In this document: one piece after another, positions 25,266-33,670 of the stretch | How positions within the stretch are numbered: the stretch's first letter is position 1 | Layout of the letters: each line of letters opens with the position of its first letter | Assembly (NCBI RefSeq): GCF_029024945.1 | Contig: NZ_CP118976.1 | Span: forward strand, 2,232,001-2,296,000 | Length of the DNA: 64,000 nt | Reading direction: 5' to 3' | Origin: Staphylococcus succinus | GTDB taxonomy: Bacteria > Bacillota > Bacilli > Staphylococcales > Staphylococcaceae | Program-made: the position numbers and the translations under genes | Notes under the pieces: generated by a model | Databases searched by the model: none | What the model saw: only the letters and a program-made list of their open reading frames with translations | Told to the model about the DNA's origin: nothing

Positions 25266-26018
25266 ATGATACTGGATCAACTCATAAATAAACACTTTGA
25301 ACATTTAACAGAAAATGATTTACATATTATCAATGTCATACACCAATACAACGATCAAATTTCAAATATGAAAATTCACGACTTAAGTTTAAAAACACAT
25401 ACCTCAATTTCTACAATCCACAGGCTAGTTAAAAAACTTGGATTCGAAGGATATAGTGACTTCAAATTTTACTTGAAAATGGAAAGTAATGTACCACCTT
25501 CTCATCCAGTAGGCATCGATCCTATTATTGAAGATATTCAAAGAACTGTAGAACATCTCGAAATGTTCGATTACAAACCGCTTAATCAATTAATAGAAGC
25601 AGCGCCATTCATCTATATCTTTGGCACTGGCATGGCCCAACAAAATGTGGCACGTGAAGCACAACGTCATATGTTGTCCATTTCTAAAAAGTCTATTGTG
25701 CTTAATGATGAAACAGAATTTAAATTAGCTATCAATCAAATGAACGCTGATGATTTATTATTTATTATTTCTCTTTCAGGTGAAACTAAAAATTTAAAAG
25801 AACCTATACAATTAATCAAATCACGTGAATTTCGTTATGTGTCTATCACAACGTTACATGATAATTATATTGCTAAAAATGCAGCTTTCAATATATATGT
25901 TAATAGTGCACCAATTCAATTTTTTAATAAAACTGAGTATTTTAGTTTCACACCTTATTATGTTGTTTTTGACTTTATCGCAAGATCCTACCATAACTAT
26001 AAAATTTCTTCAACATAA
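25266..26018 (+). CDS. RpiR/MurR family phosphosugar-responsive regulator
   Basis: About 250 residues. An N-terminal helix-turn-helix domain (residues 1-75; SLKTHTSISTIHRLVKKLGFEGYSDFK is the typical recognition helix and wing) is followed by a SIS domain (FIYIFGTGMAQQNVAREAQR, LLFIISLSGETKNLKEPI) that binds phosphosugars in this family. The start at ATG 25266 is preferred over GTG 25251 because GGTGG is about 11 nt upstream and family members begin at this helix. It is divergent from the dehydrogenase operon and convergent with the PTS gene, so it most likely controls both in response to the phosphorylated substrate. Confidence 0.88.
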   Translation: MILDQLINKHFEHLTENDLHIINVIHQYNDQISNMKIHDLSLKTHTSISTIHRLVKKLGFEGYSDFKFYLKMESNVPPSHPVGIDPIIEDIQRTVEHLEMFDYKPLNQLIEAAPFIYIFGTGMAQQNVAREAQRHMLSISKKSIVLNDETEFKLAINQMNADDLLFIISLSGETKNLKEPIQLIKSREFRYVSITTLHDNYIAKNAAFNIYVNSAPIQFFNKTEYFSFTPYYVVFDFIARSYHNYKISST

Positions 26019-26052
26019 GGTCTTGTGTTGTTTTATATCGGAAAAATTATTT

Positions 26053-26095
26053 ACAACTTATGAATAAATGCTAAGTGTCTTTATTTATAAGTTGT
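26053..26095. terminator. Possible shared terminator between rpiR-like and PTS genes
   Basis: A 16-bp AT-rich stem (ACAACTTATGAATAAA with a near-complement) whose right arm overlaps the last codons of the PTS gene. It could stop convergent transcription, but the composition makes it weak. Confidence 0.4.
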
Positions 26096-27684
26096 TCAAA
26101 TGCTTCACGAACTTGTGATACAGATAAGCCGACAATCACTTGAACATTCTGACCACTCTTTACCAAACCATGTGCGCCGCCAGATGTTTTAAAGTAACTG
26201 TCATTTTTGACCTTTTCAGGATCTTTTACAGTAACACGTAACCTTGTCGCACAATTTGTTACATCGATGATATTACGCTTACCGCCCAAACCTTCTAAAT
26301 ACACATTTGCCTTTTCAACGTATTCATTTTCTGATGTTTGTTGATTTTCATTATTATGTTTCTTATTCGATTTATAGTCTTTTTTCGTATACAATTTTGT
26401 GTCGATATCTTCTTTTTCTCTACCCGGCATCGGTATATCAAATTTCAATATAATCCATCTAAATAGATAATAATATATAAATATGAAAAGAATACCTATT
26501 ACAAACTGAGCGATATATGTCCCCCAATGTGTCCCAAATAGTGGAATCCAATTCGTAGCGGCTATTTCAATAAAACCGCCTCCTAAATTTCCTACTAATC
26601 CGAACATATTCATAATTGTAACCATTGTCGCACCTAATATAGCATGAATTAAAAATAAAAATGGTGCTACAAAAATAAAGGTAAATTCTAAAGGTTCTGT
26701 TATACCTGCAAAAACTGCTGTTAATGTTGCTGCAATTAATAGCGCGCCGACTTCTTTCTTTTTATGTGCTTTCGCCGTAGAATATATCGCTAGCGCAATA
26801 CCAATAGAACCAAACATTTTAATATTTCCTTGTAGTAAGAAACCACCACCTGGATAGATTTCTTTTAATGGCTTGGTCGTTTTAGAGTATTCAGTAAGAT
26901 GAGAAATCCAATAAGATTTAACACCTCCGTTCACAACAGCTGGACCATATTCAAATGGCGTATAAATAAAGTGATGTAGTCCTGTTGGAATTAATATTCT
27001 TTCTAAAAAATGGAATAACCATACACCAATATAACCAGATGAGGCTAAAAATACTTGTAATGATGCAATCCAATCTTGTACAATTGGCCATCCCCAGCTT
27101 GTCAGAAACGCTAACGGAATCATACAAAAGAAAGCAATCATTATAACAAATGGCGATCCTTGAAAAATACCCACAGATTCCGGTAATTTTTTATCATAAT
27201 ATCGATTATGCAGCCAAATCGCAATCCCTGAAATGATAAGTGCACCTATAATATTCGTATCTAAAGTTTTAATACCTGCTAATTCTGTGATTCCTGTTCC
27301 TTCACCTGCACTACCTTTAAAATCAACGCCAAAAGTAGGTCCCCATGTGCTTAATATGCCATTAATAAAATAATTAAACATTAAATAAGTAACTACGGAT
27401 GACATGACAGCATGTCCTGCTGATTTTTTAGCAAGCGATATCGGTAATCCAATCACAAAAATAAGTTCAATATTTTCAAATAATGTCCAACCACCATTTT
27501 CAATTAACGACCATATTTGATACCACAAACTATGGCTATCAGCCAATTTTCCCATAATTGCCTCATTTTTAAAAAGTGTTGCGATACCAATGATAATACC
27601 AAAGAAAGGAAACAATAAAACTGGCACAATCATTGCACCACCAAATCTACGTATTGCTCCTCCAAATTTACGTGCTATATTCAT
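26071..27684 (-). CDS. PTS EIICB component, alpha-glucoside (GlvC/MalX) type
   Basis: A 537-residue phosphotransferase permease. Residues 1 to about 420 form the EIIC transport domain of the glucose superfamily (AIRRFGGAMIVPVLLFPFFGI, LIPTGLHHFIYTPFEYGP, AGITEPLEFTFIFVAPFLFLIHAILG). After a polar linker of about 50 residues comes the EIIB domain with the phosphorylated Cys478 in VTNCATRLRV. The GLHHFIYTPFE and PGGGFLLQG segments fit alpha-glucoside EIICs. There is no EIIA domain, so a general EIIA-Glc must donate phosphate. It has its own promoter, cre and operator. The expected product is a 6-phosphorylated glucoside, yet no phospho-glucosidase gene is nearby. Confidence 0.9.
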   Translation of the reverse strand: MNIARKFGGAIRRFGGAMIVPVLLFPFFGIIIGIATLFKNEAIMGKLADSHSLWYQIWSLIENGGWTLFENIELIFVIGLPISLAKKSAGHAVMSSVVTYLMFNYFINGILSTWGPTFGVDFKGSAGEGTGITELAGIKTLDTNIIGALIISGIAIWLHNRYYDKKLPESVGIFQGSPFVIMIAFFCMIPLAFLTSWGWPIVQDWIASLQVFLASSGYIGVWLFHFLERILIPTGLHHFIYTPFEYGPAVVNGGVKSYWISHLTEYSKTTKPLKEIYPGGGFLLQGNIKMFGSIGIALAIYSTAKAHKKKEVGALLIAATLTAVFAGITEPLEFTFIFVAPFLFLIHAILGATMVTIMNMFGLVGNLGGGFIEIAATNWIPLFGTHWGTYIAQFVIGILFIFIYYYLFRWIILKFDIPMPGREKEDIDTKLYTKKDYKSNKKHNNENQQTSENEYVEKANVYLEGLGGKRNIIDVTNCATRLRVTVKDPEKVKNDSYFKTSGGAHGLVKSGQNVQVIVGLSVSQVREAFEQLINKDT

Positions 27685-27709
27685 AAAATCACCTTTTCGT
27701 TCGGTATTT

Positions 27710-27723
27710 TGAAAACGCTTTCT
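27710..27723 (-). promoter_or_regulatory. cre (CcpA) site at the PTS transcription start
   Basis: TGAAAACGCTTTCT (plus strand) matches the cre consensus except at the last base. It lies at about +1 to +14 of the predicted PTS transcript. Confidence 0.7.
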
Positions 27724-27730
27724 TAAAGTG

Positions 27731-27759
27731 ATAATATGCCTAATTCACTTCTAGTTCAA
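27731..27759 (-). promoter_or_regulatory. Predicted promoter of the PTS gene
   Basis: Minus strand TTGAAC (27759-27754), a 17-nt spacer, TATTAT (27736-27731). The start point would be near 27724. Confidence 0.65.
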
Positions 27760-27802
27760 TGTTCGCTCAACATTTAGAGAAAAGATATCGAGGAATGATT
27801 TC

Positions 27803-27828
27803 TTTTTCACTAAATGGTAAATTTTCCA
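27803..27828 (-). promoter_or_regulatory. Palindromic operator candidate upstream of the PTS promoter
   Basis: Minus strand TGGAAAATTTACC, six bases, TGAAAA. The 12-bp core at 27816-27827 differs by one base from the core at 25230-25241, and the distance to the -35 box is 57 nt in both. Confidence 0.6.
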
Positions 27829-27877
27829 GTCTTTCACTACTTTGTTCTCATAAATAATTTCAACGCTTTTTAAAACC

Positions 27878-27917
27878 AAAAAAACAGTATTCTAATATTG
27901 CTACTAGAATACTGTTT
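27878..27917 (-). terminator. Terminator of the mevalonate operon
   Basis: A perfect 13-bp stem AAACAGTATTCTA / TAGAATACTGTTT followed by a T run on the minus strand, just after mvaK2. Confidence 0.85.
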
Positions 27918-27922
27918 CCTTA

Positions 27923-28999
27923 TTATTGTCCGTTATATATATTAAATTCTAGTGGTTTTACTTCGTTTTCTATCCATTCATCATAAATCAAGCGCTTATT
28001 AATATCACTATTGATAATTGTGATACCACAATCGCCGCCGCCTGCACCAGACGTTTTAGCTGCGCCACCATATTTTTCAGCAACTGAACACAACACTTTT
28101 AAATGTGATGTTTCTATATCAATCGTAGCCTCTTTATCCATAGATTGTATAATTTCACGATTCAAGCGGATCATTTGCTGTACACCTTTAATATGATTCG
28201 TTTTAAACGCATGAATCAACTTTTCGACACATGCATGTGATCGTTCCAAGAATTTACCATAAAATGTAGGATCTGACTTCAAACGTTTAACTTCACTCAC
28301 AAGATGATGAGATGAAGCTGGAGAACCAGTCCAACCAATAAGTACTTCCATGTTCTCAGGTGCCTGCAAAGGTTCAATATGAAGACCTGGCCAATTTTTC
28401 TTTAGCACTTCATTTACTGAAGTATCTTCTATTTGTTGTGAGACCCATTCATGATCAAAGGTGCTATATGCTAACCAACCTGTATAGACACTTACAGCAA
28501 TATCTCCGCATGAGCTTAAGCTTTGTAGTTTCATATTAGCGATAACAGCAAGTTTATAGATATAGAGATTCGACAAATGCGTATCATAAAATTCATTTAA
28601 CACTTTAACAACTGATACTAAGACTGCTGCACTTGAACCCAAACCATATTTATGACCGTTTGCATCGTCTAAATTACTATCAATCGTTAAATTAAAATGT
28701 TTTAGATGAATCTGGTTACTACGAACATATTGTTCAAATACTTCTATTGCTGTAATTACATATTTTAACTGTTTGGCTGCATGTACATCTGAGACTACAA
28801 TTTTGTCTTCATTTCTTTGAAATGTTACAGGCTCATGATGTAAAGTCTTAGAATGTATAGTGCCATGGATTGCATTTGATTCTTCTATTGAAGCTGTTAC
28901 AAAACGGTCTACTGCAATTAACACAGATTTATATCCAGGTTCAGTAACCGCGTATTCACCTGCAATATAAAGCTTTCCTGGTGCTTTTACTTGAATCAT
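27923..28999 (-). CDS. mvaK2: Phosphomevalonate kinase
   Basis: A 358-residue GHMP kinase that converts 5-phosphomevalonate to the diphosphate in isoprenoid synthesis. The N-terminal VKAPGKLYIAGEYAV motif, the ATP-binding GLGSSAAVLVS (about residue 118) and the C-terminal AKTSGAGGGDCGI motif define the family. It is the last gene of the mvaK1-mvaD-mvaK2 operon, with 12 nt between it and mvaD, and is followed by a terminator. The order is the classical Gram-positive coccus arrangement. Confidence 0.95.
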   Translation of the reverse strand: MIQVKAPGKLYIAGEYAVTEPGYKSVLIAVDRFVTASIEESNAIHGTIHSKTLHHEPVTFQRNEDKIVVSDVHAAKQLKYVITAIEVFEQYVRSNQIHLKHFNLTIDSNLDDANGHKYGLGSSAAVLVSVVKVLNEFYDTHLSNLYIYKLAVIANMKLQSLSSCGDIAVSVYTGWLAYSTFDHEWVSQQIEDTSVNEVLKKNWPGLHIEPLQAPENMEVLIGWTGSPASSHHLVSEVKRLKSDPTFYGKFLERSHACVEKLIHAFKTNHIKGVQQMIRLNREIIQSMDKEATIDIETSHLKVLCSVAEKYGGAAKTSGAGGGDCGITIINSDINKRLIYDEWIENEVKPLEFNIYNGQ

Positions 29000-29011
29000 T
29001 TTATCTCTTCC

Positions 29012-30001
29012 TTATTCAATAATTTCAACGCCTGTACGTGTGATATCACTTGCAATCACTTGTTCTTCATCGAATGATTTATGTAGCGCATCTATTACAG
29101 CTTTTTGATTTTTCTTTTCCACTAGTATTTTAACATTGGGTCCAGCATCCATTGTAAAGTAACAAGGGTAGCCAGCTTCTCGACATTGATGAACAATTTC
29201 CATCACTTGATAACTATCACTTACCATATAAGTAAATGGTGGTTGTGCTCCTAAATTCGTAGCATGCATTCTTAAACCATTTGCTTCAATCACTTCACCT
29301 AATTGCGCAAAATCTTTTTGTTTGATTGCATGTTTAACTGCCGTTATATCTTCATCTACATGATCTAACCAATATTGATAGAAACGTGATGTATCACGTG
29401 TTAAAGACATACCGGTGCGGCTTGAAACTTTTTTCGACTTATTATTTATCACAACAAAAATCATCGCTAAATCATCTTCCCAATGGTCTGCCTCAATAGG
29501 AAAACTGTATGATGTCTTATCATTATGCCCTTTTTCCCATTCCACAAAACCACCAAAAATACTTCTAGATGCCGATCCAGAGCCCCTACGTGCGAGTCTA
29601 GATAAATCTTTATCTGTTAATTCTAAATTTAAAGCTTCATTACAGGCTGCTGCTAATGCAGCGTATGCACTTGCTGAAGATGCTAAACCTGCTGCTGTGG
29701 GAACAAAATTATCACTTTCAATATATGCATACATTGAAGTGCCACCTTGTTCTCGCACGATATTCATGAATTTGTTTATTTTAGTCGCTTCACTTTCATT
29801 TACAGCTTCTCCATTTAAAATAAGTGTATCTTTTGTATAGCGTTCATCAAATGTAACTTTTGTTTCTGTATAAAAGCGATCTAATGTCACAGATAAACTA
29901 TTATTCATTGGAATAATGTAAGTTTCATCCGCTTTCCCCCAATATTTAATCAATGCAATATTTGTATGCGCACGTGCTTTACCACTATTAACCAATGTCA
30001 T
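29012..30001 (-). CDS. mvaD: Diphosphomevalonate decarboxylase
   Basis: A 329-residue GHMP-fold enzyme that produces isopentenyl diphosphate from diphosphomevalonate with ATP. The motifs include ARAHTNIALIKYWGK at the N-terminus, AAGLASSASAYAALAAA (phosphate loop), the SRSIFGGFVEW segment, and YFTMDAGPNVKIL towards the C-terminus with the catalytic Asp. Its ATG overlaps the mvaK1 stop (TAATG), so translation is coupled. Confidence 0.96.
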   Translation of the reverse strand: MTLVNSGKARAHTNIALIKYWGKADETYIIPMNNSLSVTLDRFYTETKVTFDERYTKDTLILNGEAVNESEATKINKFMNIVREQGGTSMYAYIESDNFVPTAAGLASSASAYAALAAACNEALNLELTDKDLSRLARRGSGSASRSIFGGFVEWEKGHNDKTSYSFPIEADHWEDDLAMIFVVINNKSKKVSSRTGMSLTRDTSRFYQYWLDHVDEDITAVKHAIKQKDFAQLGEVIEANGLRMHATNLGAQPPFTYMVSDSYQVMEIVHQCREAGYPCYFTMDAGPNVKILVEKKNQKAVIDALHKSFDEEQVIASDITRTGVEIIE

Positions 30002-30924
30002 TAACCTCCTAAATATTCAATCCATGTATGATGTGCGCCTAAGCTCTGTGCGCTTTGTGCGATTTTTTCAGCAATTTCTAAATTTGTAGCAAGTACAATC
30101 ATGCTACCACCACGTCCACCGCCTGTTAGTTTTCCAGCGATTGCACCTTGTTTTATACTTGCTTCAAGTAATGTTTCAATTTTATCATGGCTTACTGTTA
30201 AAGTTCTTAAATTATCTTGGCACAGATTGAAGATTGTAGCTAATTTTTCAAAGTTATGGTGCTCGATTGCATCACTTGCTTCAAAGACAAGTTTTCCAAT
30301 GTGTTCCACATATTGCAGATACATTTCGTCTTCTTTACATAAATTATGAACATCTTCTACAGCTTGTTTTGTAGAACCACGTACACCTGTATCAATTACA
30401 ACCATATATCCATTTAATTCCAAAGGTTTTAACATGGTTACTTCACCCTGCTGAAACCACACTGGTTTATTTGAAACAATAGTTTGCGTATCGATACCAC
30501 TTGGCTTACCATGCGCAATACGCTCTGCCCAGTTAGCTTCCTCTATCAGTGTTTCATCTGATAAAGGTTTATTCAAATAGTCAAAACTTGCACGTACAAA
30601 TGCTACTGCCATTGCTGCACTAGACCCTAAACCTCTAGAAGCTGGCAAATTCGTATCAATTGAAACTTTAATTGGCGTTGCTATATTGTACTTTTCTATA
30701 AAACGTGTAATGACAGCCTTCAAATGTTCAGGTGCGTATTCTAGCTCGCCATCATAAACATCACTACTTATGTATGAAGAATGTGAATCTTCAATAGCAT
30801 CTATAGTCGCTCTCACTCTTCCAGTTGTAAAAGGAATGGCAATTGCTGGTTCTCCGAAAGTCACCGCATGCTCTCCAATTAATATTACTTTACCATTCGC
30901 TTCCCCGTATCCATGTTGTGCCAT
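30001..30924 (-). CDS. mvaK1: Mevalonate kinase
   Basis: A 307-residue GHMP kinase and first enzyme of the lower mevalonate pathway. GYGEANGKVILIGEHAV at the N-terminus, SRGLGSSAAMAVAFV (about residue 100) and GKLTGGGRGGSMI near the C-terminus are the three family motifs. ATG 30924 is chosen over GTG 30936 because AAGGTGA lies 8 nt before it. It is first in the operon and overlaps mvaD by one base. Confidence 0.95.
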   Translation of the reverse strand: MAQHGYGEANGKVILIGEHAVTFGEPAIAIPFTTGRVRATIDAIEDSHSSYISSDVYDGELEYAPEHLKAVITRFIEKYNIATPIKVSIDTNLPASRGLGSSAAMAVAFVRASFDYLNKPLSDETLIEEANWAERIAHGKPSGIDTQTIVSNKPVWFQQGEVTMLKPLELNGYMVVIDTGVRGSTKQAVEDVHNLCKEDEMYLQYVEHIGKLVFEASDAIEHHNFEKLATIFNLCQDNLRTLTVSHDKIETLLEASIKQGAIAGKLTGGGRGGSMIVLATNLEIAEKIAQSAQSLGAHHTWIEYLGG

Positions 30925-31623
30925 ATTCTCAATCACCTTTAGTATATTCTTTAAATTTATATTTTATGTACTTCACACATCATTTTAGACGAAATCTTAA
31001 TTTACGTTACTTCGCATATAATTATGCTACCGTAATAATTTCCCAGGAAATTTTACGCTTATTTCAATTATTCGACAATCTACTACACATTTATTTTAAG
31101 TATATATACTTGCTGTCTATGCTGGTATAAATATATAGATGTTTAGCTGAATTTCATTTTTATCATTATATATTATCTCATATTTTGCATATAATGCTAT
31201 ACATCTCAAGTCATAGTTATTTCTTCTATTATTATAATTATTCATAGTATTTAAAGTTATAAAAAAGTTAACACCTGCTACTAATTATAATCAATACGTT
31301 CCCATTATAAAACTCTGCGGTCTTATATTCAAAAAGTTAAGTTGAATTTCAATGAATTTATTCATAAACGTATTTTTAACTACACTTTCACTATATTACT
31401 TTTTTACCTTCTATAATTCAACAATTAGCAAAAACCAACCAGGAAAATTTCTTAATTAATGCATAATTATCACTCTTAATTTCCTGAAAAATTTGTTTCG
31501 AAATTTTAATCACTTTCTATATCATACGCTATTCAGAGCGTAACTATGGCAAAATATTAAATGTTTTGAGCTTTATATAGCTTGCTTTAAGTGTATGTAT
31601 ATTATATATATCGCTATATTTAA
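30925..31623. other. Long non-coding gap upstream of mvaK1
   Basis: About 700 bases of very AT-rich DNA between mvaK1 and the lipL terminator. It must hold the mva promoter (a TATACT box lies about 20 nt upstream of the mvaK1 start). I see no gene, no relic with recognisable protein similarity and no strong hairpin. Confidence 0.5.
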
Positions 31624-31673
31624 TAAAAAAACGCAAATCGATATTTGTTAAACAAAGTATCGACCTGCGTTTT
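31624..31673 (-). terminator. Terminator of pta-lipL
   Basis: Imperfect stem AAACGCA...TCGAT / ATCGA...TGCGTTT with T run on the minus strand, directly after lipL. Confidence 0.7.
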
Positions 31674-31680
31674 ATTTATA

Positions 31681-32517
31681 TTATTCCATTTTACGATTAA
31701 TTTTTGCGTTACGCTCTATCATTTTTTCAAAATAGCCTTCATAACTCGCCCATTCATCATCTGTAATAGGCTCCATATTTAAACGTCCACCTAAATCTTT
31801 GAGTGCATATAATAATTGGAACATCACATCTTGTACGGTAATTGTTCTACCTAACAACGTTTCAAGTGAAGCCATACATAGCGGATCTATATTAGGATAT
31901 TTGAATTTTGTTTCTTGTCCTTTTAGTGCGTGTTGGTAAAAAGCTCTCATCATAGCCGCACGTTCACTACCGTCACCTTCTACGCAAAGGTACACTTGAA
32001 CAGCAATACCACCACGAACACGTCGCTGAGAAATGCCAGCAAATTTTTTACCATTAATACTTAAATCAAATTTCCCTGGACAATAAGATTGTTCTATCTC
32101 ATGTGTTTCAATTTCCACATCTTCGTCTTCAAACATTTTAGCTATTAATAAATACATTACTGTAAATGCTTCATCAATTGTAATTTCATTTTTTCCTTTA
32201 AAAATAAGTGAAATATTAAGTATCCCTTGATCTAATACAACGCCAAGCCCACCGGAATTTCTTACAATCGCATTATACCCACGTGTTTCAGTTAGGTAAC
32301 GTATGCCATCCTGTAAAAATGGTAAACGTGAGTCATGTATACCCAAAATAACAGTATGTTGGTGTATCCACGTACGTACCACATTACTAGATAAATCATT
32401 GCCCACACTTTCTGAAAATGTATCATCAAATGCAAATGACTGCATCGGTGCTAATCCAGATGAGTGGTCAATATAACGCCAATCTATACCACTAAAATAT
32501 TTACTTGCTAAATCCAT
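31681..32517 (-). CDS. lipL: Octanoyl-[GcvH]:protein N-octanoyltransferase
   Basis: A 278-residue member of the BPL/LplA/LipB fold, LipL type, which moves octanoyl groups from GcvH to E2 subunits in lipoate assembly. The catalytic Cys146 is in SYCPGKFDLS and the conserved Lys in INGKKFAGISQRR. The N-terminal NSGGLGVVLDQGILNISL segment binds the acyl chain. Its ATG overlaps the pta stop (TAATG). Pairing with pta is also seen in Bacillus (ywfL-pta), which supports LipL over LplA. Confidence 0.92.
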   Translation of the reverse strand: MDLASKYFSGIDWRYIDHSSGLAPMQSFAFDDTFSESVGNDLSSNVVRTWIHQHTVILGIHDSRLPFLQDGIRYLTETRGYNAIVRNSGGLGVVLDQGILNISLIFKGKNEITIDEAFTVMYLLIAKMFEDEDVEIETHEIEQSYCPGKFDLSINGKKFAGISQRRVRGGIAVQVYLCVEGDGSERAAMMRAFYQHALKGQETKFKYPNIDPLCMASLETLLGRTITVQDVMFQLLYALKDLGGRLNMEPITDDEWASYEGYFEKMIERNAKINRKME

Positions 32518-33503
32518 TATTGTAATGCTTGAGCAGCAGTGATGATTGATAAGTTATACACGTCTTCTATAGAACAACCACGAGATAAATCATTCACTGG
32601 TGAATTAAGTCCTTGTAATACTGGTCCTACTGCATCGTAACCTCCAAGACGTTGTGCAATTTTGTATCCAATATTACCCGCTTCTAAGCTTGGGAAGATA
32701 AATACATTTGCATCCCCTTGAATCTTAGCGTCAGGTGCTTTTTTCTTAGCAACTTCGGGCACAATTGCTGCGTCAAATTGGAATTCTCCATCAACAATAA
32801 CGTCTTCAATGTTGTCAGCTGCAATTTTTTCTTGCGCTAAGCCTACTGCAGTTGATACTTTTTCAACATCGTCTGATTTTGCAGAACCTTTTGTTGAAAA
32901 ACTTAACATTGCAACACGAGGTGTCATGCCAAAGCTTTTCGCAGATTTAGCACTTTCTACTGCAATTTCAGCTAAATCTTGTGCTTCAAGCGTAGGATTG
33001 ATTGCACAATCACCAAAGATGTATTGCTCGTCTCCTTTAATCATAAAGAAGATACCAGAGGTTTTAGTTACACCTGGTTTTGTTTTAATAATTTGTAATG
33101 CTGGACGCACTGTGTCTCCTGTAGAGTGCGCTGCGCCACTTACTAGACCATCAGCTTTACCTGTATAAACAAGCATCGTACCGAAATAGTTTACATTTTT
33201 CAACATTTCTTGTGCTTGTGCTTCAGTCGCTTTACCTTTACGGCGCTCAACAAAAGCTGTCACTAATTCTTGCGTTAACTCACTTGTTTCTGGATCTATA
33301 ATTTCTAACTCAGAAATATCCAATCCTTTTTCACTAGCTAAAGCCTTCACATTAGATTCGTTACCTAATAGCACAGGCGTAACATAATCTGTAGCTTGTA
33401 ATTGAGTTGCTGCTGTTAATACACGTTCATCTTCACCTTCAGGTAATACGATTTTTACATTTTCACCTGAAAGTTTTTCTTGTAATACATCTAATAAAGA
33501 CAT
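32517..33503 (-). CDS. pta: Phosphate acetyltransferase
   Basis: A 328-residue phosphotransacetylase that interconverts acetyl-CoA and acetyl phosphate, of the short form without an N-terminal regulatory domain. Visible blocks are VKIVLPEGEDERVL, GLVSGAAHSTGDTVRPALQIIKT, SKAKSFG-like SAKSAKSFGMTPRVAMLSFSTKGS, and the C-terminal DVYNLSIITAAQAL. The start has GAGGAGG. It is translationally coupled to lipL. A Pta of this size is typical of Firmicutes. Confidence 0.96.
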   Translation of the reverse strand: MSLLDVLQEKLSGENVKIVLPEGEDERVLTAATQLQATDYVTPVLLGNESNVKALASEKGLDISELEIIDPETSELTQELVTAFVERRKGKATEAQAQEMLKNVNYFGTMLVYTGKADGLVSGAAHSTGDTVRPALQIIKTKPGVTKTSGIFFMIKGDEQYIFGDCAINPTLEAQDLAEIAVESAKSAKSFGMTPRVAMLSFSTKGSAKSDDVEKVSTAVGLAQEKIAADNIEDVIVDGEFQFDAAIVPEVAKKKAPDAKIQGDANVFIFPSLEAGNIGYKIAQRLGGYDAVGPVLQGLNSPVNDLSRGCSIEDVYNLSIITAAQALQ

Positions 33504-33670
33504 AATGGCCTCCTCGAATTTTTAAATCTATTTATTTTCCATCACTATTATACGTCATTTTTTTATAGAATTCCATGTCACCAATTTGTAATCATTTGCT
33601 TATGTTATCTTCTTGCCTTTATGGTAGAATTTTGTTGTAAAGACAAAGAAACTTTAAAGGAGCGATTCAA

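Noticed and set aside
30925..31623. Hidden gene or RNA in the 700-nt gap upstream of mvaK1
   Set aside because: No frame with a ribosome site, no recognisable protein motif and no stable hairpin with a T run on either strand.
32809..33168. 119-codon open frame antisense to pta
   Set aside because: It lies entirely inside a clear pta gene, has no ribosome site, and its Ser/Ala/Pro-rich composition is typical of an antisense shadow. The same applies to the antisense frames in mvaD, ilvE/tdh, ung and hxlB.
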